A stretch of 64,000 nucleotides of DNA, from NCBI RefSeq assembly GCF_002093115.1, contig NZ_NAAD01000012.1, positions 1 through 64,000 on the forward strand, written 5' to 3'. Within the stretch, counting starts at the first letter, position 1. The number at the start of each line of letters is the position of its first letter. Source of the DNA: Geothermobacter hydrogeniphilus. Lineage in GTDB: Bacteria; Desulfobacterota; Desulfuromonadia; Desulfuromonadales; Geothermobacteraceae. The notes under the pieces were generated by a model, which ran no database searches, was not told where the DNA came from, and saw nothing but the letters and a program-made list of their open reading frames with translations. Shown in pieces: positions 17,518 to 25,495 of the stretch. Made by a program: the position numbers and the translations under genes.

Positions 17518-19605
17518 TCAAATGCGGATGCGGCCGTCGACCGCGAAGGCCCGATCGGCAAACGCCATGATCGGGTTGAGATCCATCTCCTGAATCATCG
17601 GCAGGTCGGTCAGCAGCTGTGACACCCGCTGAATCAGTTCGATCACCGCCTGCTTGTCGATTCCGGCCTCGCCGCGAACCCCGTCAAGCAGGGCGGCGGT
17701 CTTGATGCCGGAGAGCATCTCCTCGGCCTCGACCCGGGTGACCGGGGCGATCTTGAACACCACGTCCTTGAGGACCTCGACATAGATGCCGCCGAGGCCG
17801 AACATCACCAGGTGCCCCAGTTCCCGCTCGGCACTGGCGCCGATGATCAACTCGCGGCCGCCGGGCAGGAATTTCTGCACCAGGAACCTCAGTTCGCCGT
17901 GCCCGCCGAGACGGGCCTGCATCTCCTCCACGGCGGCGCGCACCGCGGCCCCGTCCGCCAGGTTGACGGCGACGCCGCCCATGTCGCTCTTGTGATCAAT
18001 GGCGGCACAGTCGACCTTGACCACCACCGGGTAGCCGATGCGATCGGCGGCGGCGACCGCCTGTGCGGCGTCATCCGTCACCGCCCAGGGAGCGACCGGG
18101 ATGCCGTAGGCCTCGAAAATGGAATAGACCTCCTCGGCCGAGAGCACCGCGCGACCGTCCTCGCGGGCCTGGTCGATGACCGCCCGGGCGCGGGAAGCGT
18201 CGGTACCGGAGAAAACCTCCGGCTGACCGATATCGCGCTGCCTGATCCGCCCGTAGCGCACCAGCGCCCCCAGCGCGCGGGCGGCATCCCCCGGGTTGGC
18301 ATAGAAGGGCACCCCGCCCTCGCGGAGAATCGCCTCAGTCTTCCGGTAGCGCTCCAGCTTGAGGTTGGTCATGAAGTTGCAGACCAGCGGCTTGCGCCCC
18401 TGGCGGCTGACCTCGACGATCTGCCGCGCCACCTCGTCGGTGTCGGTGAAGGGCGCGGTGACGAAATTCATGAACACGCAGTCGATCTGGTCATCGTCCA
18501 TCAGCACGTCGAGAGCGGCCCGGAACTGCGGTCCGCCGGCGGTGGCGACGACATCGATCGGGTTCTCCAGCGCCGCTTCGGGGAACTGGGTCTCCCGCAA
18601 CCGGGCGATGGAAGCTTCACAGAGCTTGGGAACTTCGAGGTCGAAGTCGACCAGCACGTCGGTGGCGATCACCGCCGGGCCGCCGGTGTTGGTGATGATG
18701 CCGATGCGGTTGCCCTTCGGAATCGGCTGGCTGGAGAAGGCCATCGCCGCGCGCACCATCTCCCCCTCGTCGCGGAAGGGCAGGATACCAATCTTCTCGA
18801 AAATCAGCTCGGTGGCGATATCGACCCCGGCCAGCGAGCCGGTATGCGAGGAGGCGGCTTTGGCGCCCTGCTCGGTGCGGCCGGCCTTCATCGCCAGGAT
18901 CGGCTTGCGGCTCGCCACGTCGCGGGCGATTTCGAGAAATTCGCGCGGTTTGTCGAAGCCCTCGGTGTAGAGAATGATCGCCCGGGTCCCCTCGTCCTGT
19001 CCGTAGTACTGGAGAATTTCCGGGATCGAGACATCGCAGGCGTTGCCATTGCTGGCATAGAGCCGCTGGCCGATTTCGAGATCATCCAGCGCCTGCATGA
19101 TCAGCGCCCCGACCCCGCCGGAGAGGGCGACCACCGAGATGCTGCCCGGCTTGGGAAAGGTGAAGGTGAAGTTGCAGTAGGCATTCAGCTCCGGATCGGA
19201 ATTGATGATCCCCTGGCAGTTGGGCCCGAACACACGGATGCCGTATTCGCGGGCATAGCCGAGAAACTCCGCCTGCAGCCTGGCCCCCTCTTCCCCCATC
19301 TCGCTGAAACCGGCGGTGTTGATGATCACCGCCTTGACTCCCTTTTCACCGCACTCCTTCATCGCCTGGGGAACAAACGGACTGGGAACGATAATATGCG
19401 CCAGGTCGATCTCGCCCGGCACGTCGGCCAGCGCAGGATAGGCCTTGAGCCCGCAGACCTCCGACGCCCTGGGATTGATCGGATAGATCTTCCCCTTGTA
19501 GTCGTAGCGCTGCAGGTTGCGGATAATGACATTGCCGATCGAGAGCTCCTTGGTGGAGGCGCCGACCAGGGCAACCGCTTTGGGTTCAAACAGGGCTTCA
19601 AGCAT
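17518..19605 (-). CDS. Acetate-CoA ligase (ADP-forming), fused alpha-beta
   Basis: 695 aa from the ATG at 19605. The N-terminal CoA-binding domain starts FEPKAVALVGASTKELSIGN and continues with a succinyl-CoA ligase-like flavodoxin domain (residues about 150-460, HTGSLAG region containing the phospho-His). The C-terminal ATP-grasp domain runs from about residue 475 (GYPVVVKVDCAAIDHKSDMGG). It converts acyl-CoA, ADP and Pi to acid, CoA and ATP, conserving energy from aryl-acetyl-CoA made by IorAB (family knowledge). Its 5' end overlaps the dehydratase-like gene by 8 nt. Confidence 0.93.
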   Translation of the reverse strand: MLEALFEPKAVALVGASTKELSIGNVIIRNLQRYDYKGKIYPINPRASEVCGLKAYPALADVPGEIDLAHIIVPSPFVPQAMKECGEKGVKAVIINTAGFSEMGEEGARLQAEFLGYAREYGIRVFGPNCQGIINSDPELNAYCNFTFTFPKPGSISVVALSGGVGALIMQALDDLEIGQRLYASNGNACDVSIPEILQYYGQDEGTRAIILYTEGFDKPREFLEIARDVASRKPILAMKAGRTEQGAKAASSHTGSLAGVDIATELIFEKIGILPFRDEGEMVRAAMAFSSQPIPKGNRIGIITNTGGPAVIATDVLVDFDLEVPKLCEASIARLRETQFPEAALENPIDVVATAGGPQFRAALDVLMDDDQIDCVFMNFVTAPFTDTDEVARQIVEVSRQGRKPLVCNFMTNLKLERYRKTEAILREGGVPFYANPGDAARALGALVRYGRIRQRDIGQPEVFSGTDASRARAVIDQAREDGRAVLSAEEVYSIFEAYGIPVAPWAVTDDAAQAVAAADRIGYPVVVKVDCAAIDHKSDMGGVAVNLADGAAVRAAVEEMQARLGGHGELRFLVQKFLPGGRELIIGASAERELGHLVMFGLGGIYVEVLKDVVFKIAPVTRVEAEEMLSGIKTAALLDGVRGEAGIDKQAVIELIQRVSQLLTDLPMIQEMDLNPIMAFADRAFAVDGRIRI

Positions 19606-20854
19606 GATCTTTTCTCTCCTCCAGCTGTTCAATGAAAGCTTCGACATTGGTCACGGTCTGTTCATCGGAAACACAGCGCAGGTCGTTGAGATCGCCGGAG
19701 ATCACCAGGCTGGGAATGCCGGTCTCCCGCTCCAGGCGCTGAGGCATGCCGTAGCGACTGTTGGAATTGCAGGGGCAGGTCTTGGCGTCGTGGTAGATGA
19801 TGCCGTCGATGCGGAATTTTTCCAGCATCTGCTTGATGTACTGCTCCTTGTAGGCGTCGGAACGGACAATGAACAGCCCCAGGTAGGCCCTGGCCATGCT
19901 GCGGATCGGCTCTTCGGGATCGAAGTCGGGAAAAATCCAGCTGCTGCAGTAGGTGGAGACCAGGACGCTGACATTGAGCCGGGCGAACAGTTCGGAGTGC
20001 TGGCGAAGCCTCCCCCAGACCGGCATCCCTTCCCAGTAGATGCGGTACTGCTCGTCATCAACCGCCCCGCTGCCGTCGGCAATGCGCTGCTGCAGTTCGG
20101 CCAGCAGCTGCCGGTAGTAGTCGACCGCCTGCCGGGTGCCGCGCAGCACCACCGCCGGGCCCATATGGATGGTGCCGTCGAAGAAGGTCAGCGGCGCCGG
20201 AACCGCCATCGCCGTCTCCAGCACCTGGCGCCAGAGTTCGGTGCATTCGCGGGAGAGGGCCACGGTCTCACGCAGCCGCGCCATGTCGAGGGACTGTCCG
20301 CTGACCTCTTCAAGGGTCGGGATCAGCGCCTCGATCTGGCGCGTGACATCATCGACCAGGATCTCGCTGACATCCGTGAAATTCTTCGGCGAGGTAATAC
20401 CGATGCAGGGCACGTCAAACTCGCGGGCGTACCAGGAGAACCAGTCCTGGACGTCACGGCACTGGTTGGTGTTGTAGACCAGCACGTCGGGACGCGGCGG
20501 TGCCTCGATGCCGGGATAGGCCCTGGCGAGCGGGGAGATCCCCTTGAGATGGGCGCCGATGTCGGCGGTCAGGTAGGAACAGATATCGGGCGAGTAGCCG
20601 ATGGTGTTGGCTTCGGGAATCAGTTCGGTGGCCATGCGCGTCGCACCGAGCATGGCGGCGTGATTCTCGGGGAAATGAACCGCAAACCCCATCGCCCGCA
20701 GCAGTTCGGCCGGGCCGACGCTGGTACACCAGGCGACTTTGCGATCGGAAGCCGCGGCCGCATCGTTGAGGTCGTAGAAATACTCGGACATGATTTTCAT
20801 CATCTGCCCGGTGGATTCGATCTTCTTCCGTGCCGGTTGTTTCTCCGCTGCCAT
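19598..20854 (-). CDS. BcrB/HgdB-like 2-hydroxyacyl-CoA dehydratase or double-cubane protein
   Basis: 418 aa. Belongs to the 2-hydroxyacyl-CoA dehydratase/benzoyl-CoA reductase subunit family: DICSYLTADIGAHLKG, VYNTNQCRDVQDWFSWY, and the C-terminal cluster region YHDAKTCPCNSNSRYG. Only one such subunit lies beside the activator gene, whereas classical dehydratases and class I reductases need two. That makes a homodimeric double-cubane-cluster protein (YjiM/DCCP type) a serious alternative. Context with CoA enzymes favours an acyl-CoA substrate. It is distinct from the BcrB encoded at 62473. Confidence 0.75.
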   Translation of the reverse strand: MAAEKQPARKKIESTGQMMKIMSEYFYDLNDAAAASDRKVAWCTSVGPAELLRAMGFAVHFPENHAAMLGATRMATELIPEANTIGYSPDICSYLTADIGAHLKGISPLARAYPGIEAPPRPDVLVYNTNQCRDVQDWFSWYAREFDVPCIGITSPKNFTDVSEILVDDVTRQIEALIPTLEEVSGQSLDMARLRETVALSRECTELWRQVLETAMAVPAPLTFFDGTIHMGPAVVLRGTRQAVDYYRQLLAELQQRIADGSGAVDDEQYRIYWEGMPVWGRLRQHSELFARLNVSVLVSTYCSSWIFPDFDPEEPIRSMARAYLGLFIVRSDAYKEQYIKQMLEKFRIDGIIYHDAKTCPCNSNSRYGMPQRLERETGIPSLVISGDLNDLRCVSDEQTVTNVEAFIEQLEERKDHA

Positions 20855-20884
20855 GAATCAACTCCCGCAAAAAATGGGTTCCAT

Positions 20885-21028
20885 CAAGGTTGCCACCCGC
20901 TCGCTTCGCTCGCTCAAGACACCAAGCTCACCAAGAAAATCTTTTCTGTTTTTCTGTTTTCTGTATGTTCTGTCTGGTTAATTGTTTTCTGCTGTCTTGG
21001 CGTCCTTGGTGTCTTGGTGGCTCCAGGT
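20885..21028. repeat. Intergenic inverted-arm repeat, CACCAAG type
   Basis: Left arm has CAAGACACCAAGCTCACCAAG; the right arm has CTTGGTGTCTTGGTGGC, so the arms can pair. The left side also contains CCCGCTCGCTTCGCTCGCTC, the complement of a tail seen near 50.9 and 55.4 kb. It lies between the activator and dehydratase-like genes. Confidence 0.65.
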
Positions 21029-21030
21029 CT

Positions 21031-21816
21031 TCAGTTTTCCGCGTCCTCCCGCGCGAACAGCGCCGCGCCGATGGCACCGGTCAGCTGGGGATACTCCGGC
21101 AGCAGCACCGACCGACCGATCATCTCTTCGGTCATCTCCACCAGGTAGGGGTTGTGAGCCACCACCCCGCCGCACAGCACCACTTTTTCGGTCAGGGAAT
21201 CCATCTCCAGCACCCGCTGGATCATCGAGTAGAAGATTCCCTTGATGATGTCGGCCACCGGTTTGCCGTGACGGATACTCTCCAGCACCTCGGTGGCGGA
21301 GAAAACGGTACAGTAGCTGCCGATCTTGATCATCTCCGTTGCCCGCCGCGCCAGGTTGTTCATCTCCTGCAGCGGGATATCGAGCCGGGCCGACATCTCT
21401 TCCAGGAACGCGCCGGTGCCGGCGGCACACTTGCGGTTCATCTTGAACCCCTGGCGCCGCCCGGCGGCGTCGAGCTTGATAATCTTGTTGTCCTGGCCGC
21501 CGATATCGATAATGGTCTGCGCCTCGGGAAAACTGTGAAAGCAGCCCCGGGCGTGACAACTGATCTCGGTCTTGCTGCGACTGGTGACAAAGGTGACGTT
21601 GCTGCGTCCGTAACCGGTGGCCATGGCGCCGCCGATATCGCTCCGCCCGGCCCCGGCCCTGAGCAGCGCGTCATCGAGGCAGATTGCCGCAGTGGCGGCA
21701 AAGTCGATCCCGGACTTCTTGACCGCGTGACCGAGCAGGGCTCCCTGATCGTCAATCACGACAACCTTGGTCCGCGAGGCTCCCATGTCGAGCCCGATAA
21801 AAACCGGCCGGGTCAT
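21031..21816 (-). CDS. ATP-dependent activator of 2-hydroxyacyl-CoA dehydratase/DCCP (BadF/BadG/BcrA/D family)
   Basis: 261 aa, the HgdC/YjiL size. ASKHA-fold ATPase: FIGLDMGASRTKVVVID at the N-terminus, IDIGGQDNKIIKLD (phosphate 2 motif), the FeS-cluster region MNRKCAAGTGAFLEEM, and VVLCGGVVAHNPYL at the C-terminus. It hydrolyses ATP to push electrons from ferredoxin onto its partner. Located directly upstream of the dehydratase-like gene in the same direction, separated only by a repeat. Confidence 0.92.
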   Translation of the reverse strand: MTRPVFIGLDMGASRTKVVVIDDQGALLGHAVKKSGIDFAATAAICLDDALLRAGAGRSDIGGAMATGYGRSNVTFVTSRSKTEISCHARGCFHSFPEAQTIIDIGGQDNKIIKLDAAGRRQGFKMNRKCAAGTGAFLEEMSARLDIPLQEMNNLARRATEMIKIGSYCTVFSATEVLESIRHGKPVADIIKGIFYSMIQRVLEMDSLTEKVVLCGGVVAHNPYLVEMTEEMIGRSVLLPEYPQLTGAIGAALFAREDAEN

Positions 21817-21844
21817 AAACTGTCCTCAGTCTCGGTCGCCCCGG

Positions 21845-22714
21845 TCAGTACCGGGCCGCCTCCGACTCGATGGTCCGCACCAGGTTGACCAGGCGCGGGC
21901 CGATATCATCTTCCAGCATGTGCCTGCGCAGCACGAAAGAGGGGGCCGCGCAGTTGAAGGTCAGCAGCCGGCAACCGGCAACCGGCAGCATCGGTACGCC
22001 GACGGCGTTGACGTCACTGCGCCAGTCACCGATGGAGAAACAGAATCCGCGTTCGCGGTAATCACGCAGCGCCTGCTCAATCCCCGCCTTATGCTGCGGC
22101 CAGGAGGCCTCGTCGCGCTTGCGGATATGATCAAGCAGCTGCTCCCGCTCCGGCTCCGGCAGTCCGCAGAGCAGCGCCCGTCCCATGGCGGTGGTCGCAA
22201 TCGGCACCCGGGTGCCGGGCTCCCGCCGCAGGGAAACCGTGGCGGCGGTGCTGTGACGGCCGTCGAGATAGATCATCCCGAGCCGGTCGCGGGTGCCGAC
22301 CGAAACAACGGTGTGCGAATAATCAGCCAGCTCCTGCATCAGCGGGCGGGCGATCTTCAACACATCCATATTGGTGAGCAGGGAATACCCGAGGGAAAGG
22401 ACCGAGGTGCCGAGCTGGTACTTGCCCAGCCGTTCGTCATGGTACAGGTAACCCATCCGGGTCAGGGTATAGGTAAGCCGGGAAACGGTCGGCTTCGGCA
22501 ACCCGGTGCGCCGGGCGATGTCCTGATTCCCCAGGTGCCGATCGTGCGGACGGAAGCAGCGCAGCACTTCCAGACCTCGTGCCAGAGCGGTGACGAACTG
22601 CCGGTCCTGGCTGTTGCCGCCAGGTTCGACACTGAACGCGTAGTCGCGTTCCAGCAGCTCGTCCCGACCATTCTTCAAATTGTCTGCCGCCTGGTCACTC
22701 ATCCGCAAAGCCAT
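21845..22714 (-). CDS. IclR-family transcriptional regulator
   Basis: 289 aa. The wHTH spans residues about 48-105, with NQDIARRTGLPKPTVSRLTYT as the recognition region. The C-terminal IclR effector domain includes TRDRLGMIYLDGRHS and PIATTAMGRALLCGLP. It is divergent from the lower-pathway operon and followed closely by the activator gene. Two similar palindromes in the divergent spacer (22814-22828 and 23012-23026) are candidate operators. The effector is probably an aromatic acid or CoA ester (inference). A start four codons later is possible. Confidence 0.88.
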   Translation of the reverse strand: MALRMSDQAADNLKNGRDELLERDYAFSVEPGGNSQDRQFVTALARGLEVLRCFRPHDRHLGNQDIARRTGLPKPTVSRLTYTLTRMGYLYHDERLGKYQLGTSVLSLGYSLLTNMDVLKIARPLMQELADYSHTVVSVGTRDRLGMIYLDGRHSTAATVSLRREPGTRVPIATTAMGRALLCGLPEPEREQLLDHIRKRDEASWPQHKAGIEQALRDYRERGFCFSIGDWRSDVNAVGVPMLPVAGCRLLTFNCAAPSFVLRRHMLEDDIGPRLVNLVRTIESEAARY

Positions 22715-22813
22715 TCTGGTAGAAGGGGCGAAAAACAGCTCTTGCCGTGCCTCATCTCTACCGAAAAGGGCGAATCATGTCAAGGCAATAAAACGATGTT
22801 TTTTGAAAATCAG

Positions 22814-22828
22814 TTTCGCACTGCAAAA
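22814..22828. promoter_or_regulatory. Candidate IclR operator, distal
   Basis: TTTCGCACTGCAAAA, preceded by AG. It matches the site at 23012 in 14 of 15 positions. About 100 nt upstream of the iclR-like gene, suitable for autoregulation. Confidence 0.6.
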
Positions 22829-22962
22829 TAGAGTAACCCCATGGGCTTTCTTTTAAATGCCTTTAAAACAACTCAATATCCCATCGATGCAGGCCGAACA
22901 AGCCCTAACAGCCTGTGTTTCATGGGACATGACGGAACCCTGAATTTCGCGGAAAATTACTG

Positions 22963-22991
22963 TTTACAAACGTTGTGTTGTCAGGTAGGAT
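22963..22991 (+). promoter_or_regulatory. Promoter of the lower-pathway operon
   Basis: -35 TTTACA (22963-22968), 17-bp spacer, -10 TAGGAT (22986-22991). Lies about 140 nt before the fused dehydrogenase/hydratase gene. The palindrome at 23012 is just downstream of the predicted start point. The rest of the 418-bp spacer (22715-23132) shows no gene. Confidence 0.6.
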
Positions 22992-23011
22992 TTACACAAA
23001 TTGGAATTTAG

Positions 23012-23026
23012 TTTCGCACTGCGAAA
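23012..23026. promoter_or_regulatory. Candidate IclR operator, proximal
   Basis: Perfect palindrome TTTCGC-ACT-GCGAAA located about 20 nt after the predicted -10 box, where a bound regulator would block transcription. A near copy lies at 22814. Confidence 0.65.
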
Positions 23027-23132
23027 CACAAAACCGGGGCAACCAATCTCGGCATGCACAGTATCGCCAGTATTCACACGACAGTATCATCCAATCTTTA
23101 AACGACCTGGAACCAACAGAGAGGGCACACCT

Positions 23133-25145
23133 ATGAAACCGATTACAACCGTCGGCGTCGTCGGCGCCGGAACCATGGGGTCGGCGATTGCACAACACTT
23201 CATCATGAAGGGTCTGCCGGTCATTCTTGTCGACCAGCAGGACGCTTTCCTGGAAAAGGGTGTCGGCCATATCCGCTCTTCCCTGGAAGAAGCCCTGCAG
23301 CGCAGGCTGATCGACCAGGCCGGTTTCGAGCAGATCCTCGGCCGTCTGCACTGCACCACCGATCAGGGAGAACTGGCGAAAGCCGACCTGGTGGTGGAAG
23401 CCATCTTCGAAAATCTGGCGGTCAAGAAGCAGCTGTTCGCCGAACTGGAGCAGGTCGTCGGTGCCGACTGCATCCTCGCCAGCAATACCTCCTCTTTCCT
23501 GATCAGTGAAATCGCCGCCGACCTGAAGACCCCCGAACGGGTGCTCGGCGTTCACTACTTCTACCACGCGGCCAAGAACAAGCTGGTGGAGATCATCCCC
23601 GGCGAGAAGACCGACAGCGCCATCGTCACCGCGCTGGAAAACTTCTACAGCTACTACGACAAGACCCCGATTCTGGTCAAGGACGCGCCCGGCTTCGCCG
23701 TCAACCGCTTCTTCGTCCCCTGGCTCAACGAAGCCGCCCGGCTCTACGAAGAGGGTTTCGGCAGCATCGCCTTCATCGACCGGGTCGCCTGCGAGGTTTT
23801 CGGCGTTGGCATGGGCCCCTTCGCGCTGATGAACGCCACCGGGGTGCCGATCGCCATGCACGCCGCCGACGGCCTGGCCGGCGAACTCGGTCCCTTCTAC
23901 GCTCCTGCGGAAATTCTCTGCCGGCAGGTCGCGTCGAAACAGGACTGGAATGTCGAGGACAACAGCCTGCTGAACAACGGTTCCGACCGTGAAGATGTCG
24001 TCACCCGCCGGCTGGTCGGCGCCAGCCTCGGGGTTGCCGCGCAGATGGTCGACGAGGGCGTGGTCGACGCGACCTCCGCCGATCTCGGCGCCCGGGCCGG
24101 CCTGCGCTGGCCGGTCGGCCCCTTCGAACTGCTCGCCAAACTCGGCCCGGACAATGTCCGGGACATGGTCGAAAGCGTCTTCTCCAGCTGGCAGCTGCCC
24201 CTGCCGGGCTGCCTCACCGCTGCCGGCGCCGGGGCCCTGACCCTCGACTGGGTGACCAGCGAAGTGGTCGGCAGAACCGGCTTCATCATCTTCAACCTCC
24301 CCGACCGGATGAATCCCCTCGGCGAACAGGTGATGAACCAGCTCGACCGCTGCGTCGATGAACTCAACGCCCGCGACGATATCGACAAGATCATCATCCA
24401 CGGCAAGGGCAAGGCCTTTATCGCCGGCGCCGACATCAAGTTCTTCCTCGATGCCATGGCGGCCGACGATCTGCAGCGCATCCAGACCTTCACCGATTTC
24501 GGCCAGCAGGTTCTGAACAAGATCAGCTCTTCCAGCAAGGCGACCTGTGCCTTCCTTGACGGCCTGACCCTGGGCGGCGGACTGGAACTGGCGCTGGCCT
24601 GCGACTACCGCATCGGCACCCGCAAATCGGTGCTCGCCTTTCCCGAAACCGGCATCGGCATCTACCCGGGGCTCGGCGGCACCCAACGGACCCCGCGCCT
24701 GATCGGCGTCGGCCGCGCCAAGCTGCTGATCGCCACCGGCCAGTTCATCAACGCCAAACAGGCCTTCGCCTACGGGCTGGTCGACGCGGTTATCGATCCT
24801 CCCTTCGACTGGCGGGAACTGGCGGACTTCAACATCGACAAACCCCAGGCCGGACGTACCGAGGAAACCCCGGAAGAAGCCGCCTTTGCCGCTTTCGACG
24901 GTGACCTGAGCAATCCGCTGCTCGACCGCGAAGGCTTCGAGAAACAGGCCAAGGGCATCCGCCGCAAGGCTCCCGGGGCATTGAAAACAGCCATGGAACT
25001 GATCGACAAAGGCCGGGATCTCGACCTGGCCGCGGCCCTGCAACTGGAGTTGGACGGCCTGCAGACCATCTTCGCCTCCCAGGATGCGAAAATCGGCCTG
25101 AGCAGCATCATCAGCGGTCAGAAGCCGGTCTTTACCGGCAAATAA
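23133..25145 (+). CDS. Fused 3-hydroxyacyl-CoA dehydrogenase/enoyl-CoA hydratase
   Basis: 670 aa from the ATG at 23133, behind GAGAGGG. Residues 1 to about 385 are the NAD-dependent dehydrogenase (VGVVGAGTMGSAIAQHF, SNTSSFLISEIAADLK, KDAPGFAVNRFFVPWLNEA). Residues about 390-650 are a crotonase (KAFIAGADIKFFLD, LDGLTLGGGLELALACDYRI, PGLGGTQRTPRL). The domain order is dehydrogenase first, opposite to FadB. It probably handles 3-hydroxypimeloyl-CoA and shorter intermediates after ring cleavage. First gene of the plus-strand catabolic operon. Confidence 0.92.
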   Translation: MKPITTVGVVGAGTMGSAIAQHFIMKGLPVILVDQQDAFLEKGVGHIRSSLEEALQRRLIDQAGFEQILGRLHCTTDQGELAKADLVVEAIFENLAVKKQLFAELEQVVGADCILASNTSSFLISEIAADLKTPERVLGVHYFYHAAKNKLVEIIPGEKTDSAIVTALENFYSYYDKTPILVKDAPGFAVNRFFVPWLNEAARLYEEGFGSIAFIDRVACEVFGVGMGPFALMNATGVPIAMHAADGLAGELGPFYAPAEILCRQVASKQDWNVEDNSLLNNGSDREDVVTRRLVGASLGVAAQMVDEGVVDATSADLGARAGLRWPVGPFELLAKLGPDNVRDMVESVFSSWQLPLPGCLTAAGAGALTLDWVTSEVVGRTGFIIFNLPDRMNPLGEQVMNQLDRCVDELNARDDIDKIIIHGKGKAFIAGADIKFFLDAMAADDLQRIQTFTDFGQQVLNKISSSSKATCAFLDGLTLGGGLELALACDYRIGTRKSVLAFPETGIGIYPGLGGTQRTPRLIGVGRAKLLIATGQFINAKQAFAYGLVDAVIDPPFDWRELADFNIDKPQAGRTEETPEEAAFAAFDGDLSNPLLDREGFEKQAKGIRRKAPGALKTAMELIDKGRDLDLAAALQLELDGLQTIFASQDAKIGLSSIISGQKPVFTGK

Positions 25146-25313
25146 ACGAAAACATGCCGCCAAGACGCCAGAAAAATCTGAATGAACCTGAAAATCGGCT
25201 AAAGGAGAAGGGCCAAAGGCCAGTGGCGAAGTTTTTTCGTTAAAACCTTTAGCCCCTTACCCTTCGCCGTCTTCACTTCTTCAGGTGTCTTGGCGACCAA
25301 CGATTTAAAACAA

Positions 25314-25476
25314 ACCTGAATCAGTGAGTTCCTGTTGGATGGAGAGTGCAAGTGCTTGGTCTGAATGAGATTTCCAAAAATCTGAAGCGCACCCACAGGT
25401 TCGCTGGTGATTTTTGGAAAGTTCAGGCAGGTCAATGACTTGTGCTATCCGCCGACAAGGTGCTCACTGATTCAGG
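25314..25476. repeat. 163-bp MITE-like repeat, copy 2
   Basis: Begins ACCTGAATCAGTGAGTTCC and ends GGTGCTCACTGATTCAGG (terminal inverted repeats), with an internal pair TTTCCAAAAATC/GATTTTTGGAAA. Closely similar in length and sequence to 7516-7678. It fills much of the 350-bp gap before the thiolase gene; the remainder (25146-25313) has no gene that I can see. Confidence 0.78.
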
Positions 25477-25495
25477 ACAAAGCAAAGGAGCTTCC

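Noticed and set aside
17812-19635. 607-aa open frame antisense to the ADP-forming ligase
   Set aside because: Shadow frame; the ligase has intact domains and start.
22992-25163. 723-aa open frame antisense to the fused dehydrogenase/hydratase
   Set aside because: Mirror frame of a G+C-rich gene; no family motif, and the plus-strand protein is clear.
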